Assembly (NCBI GenBank): GCA_037013495.1
Contig: CM072810.1
Coordinates: forward strand, 109,433,398 to 109,497,397
DNA: 64,000 nt
Source: Hippophae tibetana
Lineage: Eukaryota > Streptophyta > Magnoliopsida > Rosales > Elaeagnaceae
Direction of reading: 5' to 3'
Positions within the stretch are counted from its first letter, which is position 1. Every line of letters starts with the position of its first letter. Positions 33,561 to 44,359 of this stretch are shown piece by piece. A program made the translations under genes and the position numbers. Under the pieces are notes generated by a model. The model made no database searches. It was given only the letters and a program-made list of their open reading frames with translations, and was not told where the DNA came from.

Positions 33561-33993
33561 AAAAAGAAGAAGCTAATTGTAGTATTAAACTCTAAAACGT
33601 AAACATTCTTCTCCGAGAATCGTAGTAAATTTTGTCCCCCTTTTTTTTGGGAGCTTTTAAAAGTTAATATATTTTCTTCCATCTTCTTCTATACGAGAGT
33701 AAAAATAAAAATTAAAGTTTTCTCTATATTTTTAATAATCTTCTTAATTTTAATTTAACAATTTTGTTTGTTAAAATATTTAAATTAATAATTTTTTATA
33801 TAGATTATATCTTTTGATATTTAATAAAATTTTATTCTTAAAAATAAAAAAAACTCTAAAATGTACCATAGTCCTTTCTGAAGGACGAGAGAAAATAAGA
33901 TTCTATAAAATTACTCCATAAAACGTGAAGTACAAAGTTAGTATTGATACTAGAATTACATAATTAGTATATCATATCCTAAGGATAACTTAT

Positions 33994-34331
33994 TGTAGAA
34001 AAAACAAAAAATAACTCTACACAAAAGAGTTCTCTAGTTTGTATTATTTTCTTCATGTTTTCATTACAATTGTATAGCTATTTATAAGGAAATTTTATTC
34101 CTTCAATTACTCTTTAAATTAAGCATTCCTTGATTTATTCCTTGAATTAAGCATTCCTTGATTTACTCCTTGAATTAAGGATTCCTTGTTTTACTCCTTG
34201 AATTAAGGATTCCTTGTTTTACTCCTTGAATTAAGGATTCCTTGTTTTACTCCTTGAATTAAGCTCCTTGTTTTATTCCTTGAATTAAGGTCCTTGTGTT
34301 TATTCTTTGAATTAAGAACTAATATCCAATA
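33994..34331 (-). repeat. 3' LTR of element E
   Basis: 338 bp, sense termini TATTGG..CTACA. It contains about eight gaattaag(g/c)-type units (34118-34320), the shared minisatellite of this family. Confidence 0.96.
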
Positions 34332-34338
34332 CTCCCCC

Positions 34339-37300
34339 TCAAGCTGGATCCAGAAGATTTATGGATCCAAGCTTGGACAAAAGTCGTTGAAATTGATGAG
34401 AAGCCAAGGGCTTGGTGAAGATGTCAGCCAGTTGGTCGAAGCTTCTTGTATAATGTGTCTGAATCACCTGTGATTGAACTTGTTCACGAACGTAATGACA
34501 ATCAACTTCAATGTGTTTCGTCCTCTCGTGAAACACTGGGTTTGATGCTATATGCATAGCTGCCTGATTGTCGCAAAATAAGGACATAGGAAGAGTTGTA
34601 GGAACACCTAAATCACACAGAAGACCTTTAAGCCATATCAACTCACACGCAGTTGAAGCCATTGCACGATATTCTGCTTCGGCACTTGATCTGGCAATGA
34701 CAGTTTGCTTCTTACTCTTCCATGTGACCAAGTTTCCACCGACAAATGTACAGTAGCCAGTGGTGGACTTGCGATCAATTGCATTCCCTGCCCAATCAGC
34801 ATCACAATACCCCATGATTTGTGTGTTGTCATTCTTCTTCATGATAATACCACGACCCACTGATCCTTTTAAGTAGCGTAAGATCCTTTTAACAAGGGTC
34901 AAATGCTCAAGTGTTGGGGAGTGCATGAATTGGCTCACAATACTTACAGAATATGTGATGTCAGGTCTGGTGATTGTTAGGTAGATCAACTTACCAACCA
35001 GTCGTTGGTAATAACTTATATCCCTGAGTGGCGTGCCCTTCAAGCTAGGTTTGAGCTTGCTGTCAAGAGGGGTAATGGCTGGTTTAGCATCGCTCATGTT
35101 AGCTTCCTTAAGCAAATCTAGGACATATTTCCTTTGGTTAAGAAAGAGTCCCTTGTGCGAGGTTGCCATTTCTATACCAAGAAAGTACTTCAATATCCCA
35201 AGGTCTTTAATTGCAAACCTTTGTCTGAGGGACTGTTTGAGGTTGAAAATCTCGTCAGCATTATCACCTGTAATTATCAGATCATCTACATAAATCAGCA
35301 CAACCAATTTGCCCATAGCTCCTGTGCGAACAAATAGTGAGGAATCGGCATTGCTGCTTTTGAAACCAACACTAGTGAGAACTGAGCTTAGCTTGGCATA
35401 CCAAGCTCGTGGGGACTGTTTCAAACCATAAATGGATTTGTGCAATTTGCACACTAAATCCAGTTCATTGCTTTGAGGATGCCCAGGTGGCAATTTCATA
35501 TAGACTTCTTCTTTGAGATCACCATGCAAGAATGCATTCTTCACATCCATTTGGTACATGGACCACCCCTTGTTTACAGCCACAGACAGTAACACTCTTA
35601 CTGTGTTCATTTTTGCAACAGGTGCAAATGTTTCTTTGTAATCCACCTCGAATGTTTGAGTGAATCCCCGAGCCACCAATCTTGCTTTATACCTCTCAAT
35701 TGATCCATCTGACTTGAATTTGAGCTTATAGATCCATTTGCAACCCACAACTTTCTTGCCTTTTGGAAGTTTGGTGATGCTCCATGTGTTGTGTTGATCT
35801 AGGGCTTTAAGTTCTTCTTGCATGGCTTCCTTCCACACCTCTTGGCTGTTGGCCTCATGAAAGTTTTGAGGCTCACTGTAACTCGATATAGTGCTGAGGA
35901 ATGCGGCATGGGTTGGTGTCACTCTCTTATATGACACATAATTTGAGATGGGATGTGTGGGTTTGTAGGTGACAAAGTCTTGAAGTCTTGTGGGAGGTTG
36001 CCTAACACGCATTGGATTACGTCGTGGAGCAGAAGGAGTTATCTCACACTCGTTCACATCTTGTACCATATTGTGAGGATCATCTTGATTATCACCATCT
36101 TCATGCAGTGTACCATTAAGACGAGACCCTTCATTGTTATTTTCAGTGAGAGATGCATCAATGTTGACATAGCTGGGATCTTGTTGTTGTGGAGCCTTAA
36201 GTTCGATTCTTGGTAATGGAAACACATCCAAGATGTCATCCCCTTGACTTGTGATTTCATGTGACTTGCTAAAAAAAGGGTTAGTTTCATAAAATCGAAC
36301 ATCTTTAGACACAATTAATCTCCTAAGTTGGGGATCATAACACTTATATCCCTTTTGTGTAGATGAATAACCAAGAAAAATACATTTAACAGCTCTAGGA
36401 TCCAATTTATCTCGATGATGAGATTGAATATGTACAAAACAGATGCAACCAAAGACTCTAAGGTGTGAAAGGTTAATTTTCCTTCCTTTCATGACCTCTA
36501 GAGGAGACTTGAAATCCAAGACTCGACTGGGTAATCTATTGATGATGTAAGCAGCTGCCATAACCCCTTGGGACCAGAATCTCTTTGGTACATTCATTTG
36601 TAGCATTAATGCTCTAGTTTTTTCAAGTAAGTCCCGGTTTTTGCGTTCAGCTACACCATTTTGTTGAGGTGTGCCAACACAACTTGTTTGATGCATAATG
36701 CCATGAATGCTCAAATATTGTTTCATGATATGGGACATGTATTCGGTGCCATTGTCAGACCTTAAGGTTTGAATTTTAGAAGAAAAGTGATTTTTAACAA
36801 GATTATGAAAGTCCTTAAATACTTCCATAACTTCATTTTTAGACTTTAAAAGATATAACCATGTGACTCGAGAGAAATCATCAACAAAAATCACAAAATA
36901 CTTATAACCATCAAAAGATTCATTAATTGGTCCCCATACATCTGAATGAACTAGTTCAAAACACTTACTAGCCCTAGACAAGGAAGAATTAAAAGGCAAT
37001 CTAGTGGCCTTAGACAAGTGGCAAGTTTCACATGCAATTTCATCATTTCCTAAGTTTGGAAATAAAGTTGACAAAATTGGTAGAGAAGGGTGAGCTAAAC
37101 GTTGATGCCACAATTGATTATCTTGGATAGGATTAAACTTAGCTTGAAACCCTCTGGGATTGCTCTTGGATATGTAATAGAGACCATCTAAGTAAAACCC
37201 TTCACCAATCGTCTTTTTGGTGACACAATCCTGAAAAATGACATTGTGAGGAGAAAAAATGGCTAAGCAATTCAAGGTATTTGTGATTTTTCCTACAGAC

Positions 37301-38670
37301 AGAAGTTGGAAAGGAAAGGAAGGTACATATAAAACTACCGACTCGATTTCATCTGACATTAATTTTATTTTTTCCTTTCCTAAAACCTTTACATTCTCAC
37401 CATTTGCAATTGAAACTTGAGAAGGATTTGCTAATTTTTCAAACTTATGAGACTTTGACACATGGTTTGTCATATGATCTGTGGCACCTGAATCTACAAC
37501 CCAAAAATCATGCAACATATTTATTTTAAGAGCAGTTTTAAAGGCTTTTATGATACCTTGCATGTCCTCTTGTGGTATGAGTTTTGTATCTGCCAAGAAG
37601 CCCGCAAACTTGCCTAGCAATGCTGTCGAGTTTCCTTCTTCTATGCTATCCACACAGTCAATTCTAGCTCCTCTTGTCTTGCTTTGAAGATACAACATAA
37701 ACTCATTCATGAGTTCAGCTGGATTCGCTGTGAAGTTCTTGAATGGATCAGACCCATTAGAGGTAGAGGCAAAAACATGATTAGCACGGAGTCCAGTACG
37801 ATTCACTTTCTGTAAACTCTTATCCTTTATAAAATCAGGTTTTAATTCTGGATGTAGAATCCAACATGTGTCCTTAACATGGCCCGTATGGTTGCAATGT
37901 TGACACTTCAAGTTTGGATGCTTCCCTTTGTACTTCCTCTCGTTGGTTAGATAGGCTCTTGCCTCAGGTGAATTAGCCATTGTATCCTTGTTCATGACTT
38001 TCCTTCTTACTTCTTCACGTTGAATTGTCGCACATACATTGGTGAAGGAAGGAAGTTCTGTATTCATGAGTATATGGCATCGTATATCTTCATATGTTGA
38101 ATCCAGACTGGACAAAAGTTGAAATATCTTATCTTCTTCTGCTCTCTTTCGTAGCAGAGCTACATCGGTTGTATGAGGACGATATATTTCCAACTCATTC
38201 CACATGCTTTTCATGCTTCCTAAGAGTTGTACAAAAGGCTTGCCATCTTGTTGCAGATCTGAGATGTCTTTCTTTAATTGAAAAACTCGTGCAGCATTAT
38301 TTTGACTGCCATACATTTCCTTGACCGTCTCCCATAGTTGGTATGCAGATTCAGAGTAACTGAATATTTCAGCTAATTTACGTTCCATGGAATTTAGGAG
38401 CCATGACATAACGAGCTGATCCTTACTAAGCCAGGATTCATAGGTTGGTGAGGAAACATCAGGTACTTCGATGCTTCCATTTATGAACCCCAACTTGGAC
38501 CTTCCACCTAGAGCCAGAGACACTGCTCTTGACCAAGGCAAGTAATTAAACTCATTCAACAAGATTGAGCTTAATCTTTGATTTGGGTTGACATCCACCT
38601 CATGCATATTCATGAAGGAAAGCACTGATGAACTTTCAGCTTCTGATCCTAGCGGCTTGTCTTCAGCCAT
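34339..38670 (-). CDS. gag-pol polyprotein of element E (1443 aa)
   Basis: Single open frame. I place the start at MAEDKPLG (38670); the frame stays open further upstream through the primer-binding site into the LTR, but that ATG lies inside the LTR and is unlikely. Domains in order: UBN2-type gag; CCHC zinc knuckle [14 protein letters not shown] (about 253-266); aspartic protease DSGATDH (about 392); integrase with intact zinc site (WHQRLAH, CETC, about 520-570) and core Asp-Asp-Glu (HSDVWGP about 575, RSDNG about 638, [12 protein letters not shown] about 673); RT with [11 protein letters not shown] (about 1127); RNase H DADWAG (about 1290), [19 protein letters not shown]. Length and Ty1/copia order are typical. 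The stop codon TGA is part of the polypurine tract. It makes the capsid and enzymes for reverse transcription and integration. No missing key residue seen. Confidence 0.96.
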   Translation of the reverse strand: MAEDKPLGSEAESSSVLSFMNMHEVDVNPNQRLSSILLNEFNYLPWSRAVSLALGGRSKLGFINGSIEVPDVSSPTYESWLSKDQLVMSWLLNSMERKLAEIFSYSESAYQLWETVKEMYGSQNNAARVFQLKKDISDLQQDGKPFVQLLGSMKSMWNELEIYRPHTTDVALLRKRAEEDKIFQLLSSLDSTYEDIRCHILMNTELPSFTNVCATIQREEVRRKVMNKDTMANSPEARAYLTNERKYKGKHPNLKCQHCNHTGHVKDTCWILHPELKPDFIKDKSLQKVNRTGLRANHVFASTSNGSDPFKNFTANPAELMNEFMLYLQSKTRGARIDCVDSIEEGNSTALLGKFAGFLADTKLIPQEDMQGIIKAFKTALKINMLHDFWVVDSGATDHMTNHVSKSHKFEKLANPSQVSIANGENVKVLGKEKIKLMSDEIESVVLYVPSFPFQLLSVGKITNTLNCLAIFSPHNVIFQDCVTKKTIGEGFYLDGLYYISKSNPRGFQAKFNPIQDNQLWHQRLAHPSLPILSTLFPNLGNDEIACETCHLSKATRLPFNSSLSRASKCFELVHSDVWGPINESFDGYKYFVIFVDDFSRVTWLYLLKSKNEVMEVFKDFHNLVKNHFSSKIQTLRSDNGTEYMSHIMKQYLSIHGIMHQTSCVGTPQQNGVAERKNRDLLEKTRALMLQMNVPKRFWSQGVMAAAYIINRLPSRVLDFKSPLEVMKGRKINLSHLRVFGCICFVHIQSHHRDKLDPRAVKCIFLGYSSTQKGYKCYDPQLRRLIVSKDVRFYETNPFFSKSHEITSQGDDILDVFPLPRIELKAPQQQDPSYVNIDASLTENNNEGSRLNGTLHEDGDNQDDPHNMVQDVNECEITPSAPRRNPMRVRQPPTRLQDFVTYKPTHPISNYVSYKRVTPTHAAFLSTISSYSEPQNFHEANSQEVWKEAMQEELKALDQHNTWSITKLPKGKKVVGCKWIYKLKFKSDGSIERYKARLVARGFTQTFEVDYKETFAPVAKMNTVRVLLSVAVNKGWSMYQMDVKNAFLHGDLKEEVYMKLPPGHPQSNELDLVCKLHKSIYGLKQSPRAWYAKLSSVLTSVGFKSSNADSSLFVRTGAMGKLVVLIYVDDLIITGDNADEIFNLKQSLRQRFAIKDLGILKYFLGIEMATSHKGLFLNQRKYVLDLLKEANMSDAKPAITPLDSKLKPSLKGTPLRDISYYQRLVGKLIYLTITRPDITYSVSIVSQFMHSPTLEHLTLVKRILRYLKGSVGRGIIMKKNDNTQIMGYCDADWAGNAIDRKSTTGYCTFVGGNLVTWKSKKQTVIARSSAEAEYRAMASTACELIWLKGLLCDLGVPTTLPMSLFCDNQAAMHIASNPVFHERTKHIEVDCHYVREQVQSQVIQTHYTRSFDQLADIFTKPLASHQFQRLLSKLGSINLLDPA

Positions 38671-38737
38671 TTCAAAGATTGAAGATGCTAAGATAATAAT
38701 AAAGCAGAAGCAAGTTAATTTTCCTGCTCTGATACCA

Positions 38738-39075
38738 TGTAGAAAAAACAAGAAATAACTCTACACAAAAGAGTTCTCTAGTTTGTATTATTTTCTTCAT
38801 GTTTTCATTACAATTGTATAGCTATTTATAAGGAAATTTTATTCCTTCAATTACTCTTTAAATTAAGCATTCCTTGATTTACTCCTTGAATTAAGCATTC
38901 CTTGATTTACTCCTTGAATTAAGGATTCCTTGTTTTACTCCTTGAATTAAGGATTCCTTGTTTTACTCCTTGAATTAAGGATTCCTTGTTTTACTCCTTG
39001 AATTAAGCTCCTTGTTTTATTCCTTGAATTAAGGTCCTTGTGTTTATTCTTTGAATTAAGAACTAATATCCAATA
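38738..39075 (-). repeat. 5' LTR of element E
   Basis: 338 bp, nearly identical to 33994-34331 with the same number of repeat units. The transcription start of the element should lie here. Confidence 0.96.
38823..38830 (-). promoter_or_regulatory. TATA box in the 5' LTR of element E
   Basis: Minus-strand TATAAATA about 85 bp from the inner LTR border, with the minisatellite upstream of it in the U3 position. It is the only TATA box of this form in the LTR and is conserved in element C. Confidence 0.6.
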
Positions 39076-39080
39076 CTTAT

Positions 39081-42000
39081 TATTCGATTAGTGTTGCAAA
39101 GTCATACTAATTTAAAAATACTAATAAAATAGTACATTACCCATATGTTAGAATATATGTTAGATGATAACTACTTAATTTTCTATAAATTTAAATTCAA
39201 AAATATAAATATATGTTAAAGATAACTTATTATTCAGAAGGTGTCTCAAAGTTTTACTAATTTAAAAATGTTAATCAAATATTACATGACTCATATATTG
39301 AAATATGCTGCCCATTAATTATATGTTATATAATAATTATGTATTTTTTTCATAAATTTAAACTTTAAATTAAAAAATATTAAATTGTCTAATAAGCAAG
39401 AGTTGTCGCTAAACATATGTATATAATATCATATATATATATATATGCATTAACATAAGTCACATAGTAAAGTAGTCACTACTCGTAGTGATTTGCATTA
39501 CAAATGTTATATAAACACTTATTATATGATTATTGTAGAGTGCGGATGCGAGCGTTTAATTATTTATTCAATAAAAAAATAATTAAATAGTGATAATAGA
39601 CTCAGCAAATGCTTTCTTTATTCGGCAAAAATCCATTAAAAAAATTCTGAAATTGAACGGTTACATATCAACGTCCTTTGTTTTTTTTTATTAAGGAAGA
39701 TTCGGGCATATATATGGTAATATATAACTTTAGTTTATTTTTTAAATTTTATTTAAATATATTGATATAACTTTTTTTTAAGTTATTTTTCTCTATAAGT
39801 TTTATTTTAAAAAAAAACCCTAACCTTTTCTTGTAAACTTATACACATACATCTTTTTCCATATTTTTGTTTCGTTTTAAGGGCACATATATAATAAAGC
39901 AAAAGAATAACACATGTCATTACCAAGTCCTTACATACTGCAAATTAAGCCTGTCTCTATTCATTGGATTCGCAAAAAATGAAATATCAAAAAGAAACTT
40001 CTTTTGTATACTAGCTTGTGCCCTTCTGTACGTAATTATCAGTAGCTTTTGATTCCTTTATATCATATAAAGATTCCTATCTAATTTTTGATAGTTGTAT
40101 ATTTGTGTCATTTGTTCATCCCTCTTTCCTTTGCTTTGTTAATTATACGATTCCTTCTTCCTTTTTTAGGCCCTTTACTCGTTTACATCTTGACATCAAA
40201 CTGTAGAATGATATTACTTTACACGTTTCCTGACACTTTAAATTTATCTTTCTCATTTATCTTTTTTTTTTTACAGAATAATATTTTTTTTTGTTAGATT
40301 TATATTTATGATTTAAAATATGAGAATAATAATTTTTATAGTAAATCCAATAAATGAATCATAAATATTATTAATAAGAGTTAAACTCTTCAAGTATTAT
40401 CATTAATTCTATCCACTCAACTATTTCTACATTTTAAAATGATATTAATGATAGTCAATATAGTAGCTTCCTCATTTCTCAATCTCTGTTCTTTGTTAAT
40501 TAGTTTTCTCACTTTCTTTTTTATCCCTTTTTCGATTAAAATTTATCAAATATATATAGTAGTTTGATTTGAGTTTGCCAAATATATTCTTTCTACTCTA
40601 AGATTTTGCTAGATCTGTCTAATTTCCTTCGAAAGTGAAAATCCATAAAAGGAAATAAGATGTATATTTTTTTTGATGATATTATCATAATAATATTTAT
40701 TAATGTGATAATAAAAATATATAAAATATTCATTTTAATCTTAATTTTAGTTACACATTGCATAAAATATTCTTTTAATTTTAGTATTAATTATAGTTAC
40801 GGTTTGAATAAAATTATCATTAATAAAATATTATTATAATATTAATAATTTATAATTATCACTAATCTTTTTTATAGAAATATAATTTAATCATGTCAGA
40901 CATTACCTCAACTTATATTTTACCCCAATATTTTATATATTATATTTTAAATTTGTTTAAGGCACTTATTTATTTAAGATCATATATGGTTGTTTTGTGG
41001 ATTAAAATTTATTATACATAGTAGTTTGATTTGAGTTGGCCCAATTATATTCTTTCTACCCAAGATTTTGCTGGATCTGCTTAATTTCCGGCAAAAGTAA
41101 AAAACCCATAAAAAGATATAAGATCTTTAATTTTGTATAGAAACATAATTTAATCTTCTCAAATATTACATTAAAATAGATTATTTGACTCAATATTATA
41201 TATATATATATATATTATGATATTTTAATTTTATATAAATCACTGCCTTTTTCTTTTTACAATATTCATATTATATTTGTTTTTGAAGTCCCTATATTTG
41301 TTTTTATTGATCAAAAGTTAAGACTCGTGATACTTGTGACGGTGCACTTATGTAATTTTTACATTGATGTAATATATATATTTTTAAATAATTTTTTCTA
41401 TATATAAAGAAGGAATTTTTTAAGAGTAGATTTCAAGTACATAGAATAAAAGTTGATTAACAATTTAAGGCAATAGAAAATTAGCAAACATAAAATTAAT
41501 TTTCTGTTTTTTAATTAGTTTAAGGAAAAAAAAAACCTTTTTGTTCCATATTGATTGTGAGTGACTCTAAGTAGAGGTTATGGATGATGAATCTCAACTA
41601 GCTTATTGGGATTGGGCCAGCTCATTATGTTTATGAAATATTTTTTGTTCAATCCGAAAGAGAAAATACACTATGAGGCCGAGCAACCAAACCCAAATAA
41701 AAATCATCTAAGAATAAAATTAAATAAATAAATAAATAAATAACAAACAGTACTTAGGAAAACGTTCTCAAAGTATACTCCATCTTTAATTAAGCCACCA
41801 AAAGCAACCCAAGGAATCTAACTCATTCCATGAAATTAATTTTCCATAACAAAAATCAAAACTAGATGAAATTCAACAATTAGAGGGAAGGAATTGAAAT
41901 AACGAGAGAATCGAAGGTGACCTAATCAAAATTTCTGATCGGGAAAGAAAATTGAGCGGATGATCAAATCGAAAGCAACATTCCTTTATCGAGAAAAACT

Positions 42001-44158
42001 TTTCTCCACGAAATTAAGATTGTGGCGCCAAATTTTTCATCAACATAAAATTTGCCAAGAAAAAATAAATAGTCACTTTCAACAACAACAACAATTTTAT
42101 TGTCGAGAAAAATTGTCGTAAAAACCCTCTTTTTCTTGTATTCAGGGACGGAATATCTTGAGAGTTACACGGGATTTTGGCCCCAACCAAACAAAAATAT
42201 AACTGTACGTATATTTTTAATATTATTAAATAAATATTTTATTTATAATAATATATTATATCTAATTTTTCTACGTATATTATTATATATTATAATAATA
42301 TTTAATAGATACATTGAACAAAAATTAGCTAAACAAATCAGAAGTAAAATACAAAATTAGGTAAACAAATCATAAATAAAATACAATTTTCTCACATATT
42401 TAATAAATATTAATTAATTATACACAAGAAAGAATGACTAAAATGTTTATATATAAATTTTTTTGTTAACTAATTTAACAAACTTTATTTAATTATAAAC
42501 ATTAATTATAATTATGATTTTATATATGAGTTTTTTTTCTAATTCATTATTTTATTTTTTTGATAATTATTTTTACAAAAAATCATTTTATTTTACGTGA
42601 ATATTATAAAACTAATCAAAGTGTACATGTTAATTTATTACTTAATTAATAAAAAGTAAGACAAGATAATTAATTATGTTAGTTAAAATAGATAACCTTT
42701 TATAAAATAATAATTATTATAATATAAATAACAGTTAATATTTTAGTTATTAATAATTTATTATTTAATTGATAAAAAATAAAAATCTTAAATAAAATAT
42801 ACAATATGCTGTATATATACGGCTATATAGTTTAATACATCTTAATCAAATATATCGCATTCATTGTGCTTATAACTTGCCAATTTATTTTAGCTACATC
42901 TCGATTAGTATTCGGTTCTCACAACAAAAGTGTAGCTATCGAACATTAGCATTGCTACACATTAATTAGTGAGCATTAATGGTAATTTATCACAATAAAT
43001 TAAGTGATATATAACACAACGTCATATATATATATATTGGAGAGAAATTTATGTATGTAGCTGACGATAAGCCACGTAGACGTTGGACAAAAACAAAAGT
43101 AGTAAATAAATAAAAATTATTTATTATTATTGAAGTATATAATTAGGTGTAAATAAAATTTAACATAAATAAAAAGTAAAAAAAATTCTCTTACCCTGTT
43201 CACGTACACATATCATCATGACAACCACAACTTTTTATATATCAATTAATTGACTTTGATTGCCTAAAATGATCAATCACACAAAGTTGAGGAAATAATT
43301 CATAGATCTGCAGGCCATAACTGACTCCAACTATATAAAGCATAAAATACACCGATCAATGACAAACAATGCATTGAAATATTAAGATTTCATTTTTTTT
43401 TTTTTGCTTTTAAATTTATATTCACATCATGACCACAAGATTAATGATGATTAGTAGAATTTAAATGTTTCAATTTGAACTTCTTTTTTTCCCTAATAAT
43501 TTAAAATTGCCCTTCTTTAATTTTGAGCTATAGCTAGCTATCCCATTAAATTGATTTCAAGAAGAAAGTGTAATATATATATTTCTTTTTTTCTTCAAAT
43601 TAATCACCATATTTGTACTTGCTGACAATTCAACTATTTAATATGCAACCTAATTATAATCCGGTTTAATTCTTTAGTATGTTTAATGTTTAATGTAAAA
43701 TATATATTTTAAGAAAAACAAGATATAATCTCTTGGTATTAAATAAATCACTGCAAGGTAATATATATTTTTAATTAATTTATGATATTGTATAGTGCTG
43801 ATCTTGTTTGATTTGAAGATGGACCCTCTTTTTTCTTTAATTCACTTGCAATCTTATATGGTGTCGTACCCGACAGACCAATAATGTGCCATTTTTCTTT
43901 TCTTCCGACTCATGTTAATTATGTCAATCATATACACTTACATGTTATTTCACATTTTAATTTAAGTATTAATTTAGTGATAATGGGACAAATAAATGAA
44001 TCAGTTTAACTCTATATTATTAGTTAGTTTACTTTTATTTTAGATCCACAATCATCAATGAAAGTATTTGCACTCCCTCGTAAATCTTTCTTCAATTGCT
44101 TAAATGCTTTTATATTTAAGTTTCAATATAATTAAATATTTTAATTTTTTTTATAAAG
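39081..44158. other. AT-rich intergenic DNA with degenerate tandem duplications
   Basis: No gene. Two old duplications are visible. At 39085-39360, two ~155-bp copies share cttattattc..tactaatttaaaaat. At 40540-41160, two copies about 465 bp apart share agtagtttgatttgagtt.g.c, attctttctac and aagattttgct.gatct, followed by related tails. The rest is AT-rich with short TA runs (39429-39446, 41197-41215, 43026-43038). Confidence 0.5.
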
Positions 44159-44163
44159 ATATA

Positions 44164-44350
44164 TGTTAATTATTATGATTGTATTTCTGTAATTTTTTGT
44201 TCTAATATTTCTGTACAAATATATAGTATTTGTATACAAAAGTAAATGGAAAGGAAACAAATTATAACAATATTAATTTCCATTATTATTCTTGTCTGTT
44301 GATTATCTGCCATAATTCATGTTGTCTACCATATTACTCACATACCAACA
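44164..44350 (-). repeat. 3' LTR of element F
   Basis: 187-bp LTR ending accaaca beside the polypurine tract. Confidence 0.9.
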
Positions 44351-44359
44351 CTCCCCCTC

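Larger units (their letters stand above)
28715..33988. other. AT-rich intergenic DNA, no gene supported
   Basis: More than 5 kb of AT-rich sequence. The left edge may be remnant LTR. A direct repeat acattttttggtggttg recurs at about 31170 and 31388. A frame at 32202-32396 is open for 64 codons but matches nothing I know and lacks a convincing context. A tRNA-like patch lies near 33467-33560. Otherwise no exon, RNA gene or TE coding trace. Confidence 0.5.
33994..39075 (-). mobile_element. Element E: intact, recently inserted Ty1/copia retrotransposon
   Basis: Two 338-bp LTRs (33994-34331 and 38738-39075) differing at only two positions (g/a at 34008 versus 38752 and a c/t in the first repeat units). 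A perfect target duplication CTTAT lies at 33989-33993 and 39076-39080. The primer-binding site 38726-38737 (complement TGGTATCAGAGC) is an exact tRNA-iMet match and abuts the 5' LTR. The polypurine tract (complement of ctccccctcaag, 34332-34343) abuts the 3' LTR. It encodes one uninterrupted gag-pol polyprotein with all catalytic motifs, so it looks capable of autonomous transposition. Elements A and C are decayed relatives. Confidence 0.97.

Noticed and set aside
34100..34325. Regular ~27-bp repeats that look superficially like a CRISPR array.
   Set aside because: They are contiguous imperfect units without unique spacers, lie inside both LTRs of a plant retrotransposon, and have no cas genes nearby.
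38726..38737. tRNA-Met-like 12-mer as a tRNA gene.
   Set aside because: It is the primer-binding site next to the LTR; the same 12-mer complement abuts the LTRs of F and G, and no tRNA fold surrounds it.
42060..42180. caacaacaacaac..ttgtcgagaaaaattgtcgtaaaaa as the end of a DNA transposon.
   Set aside because: No matching inverted terminal repeat or target duplication could be found within reach.
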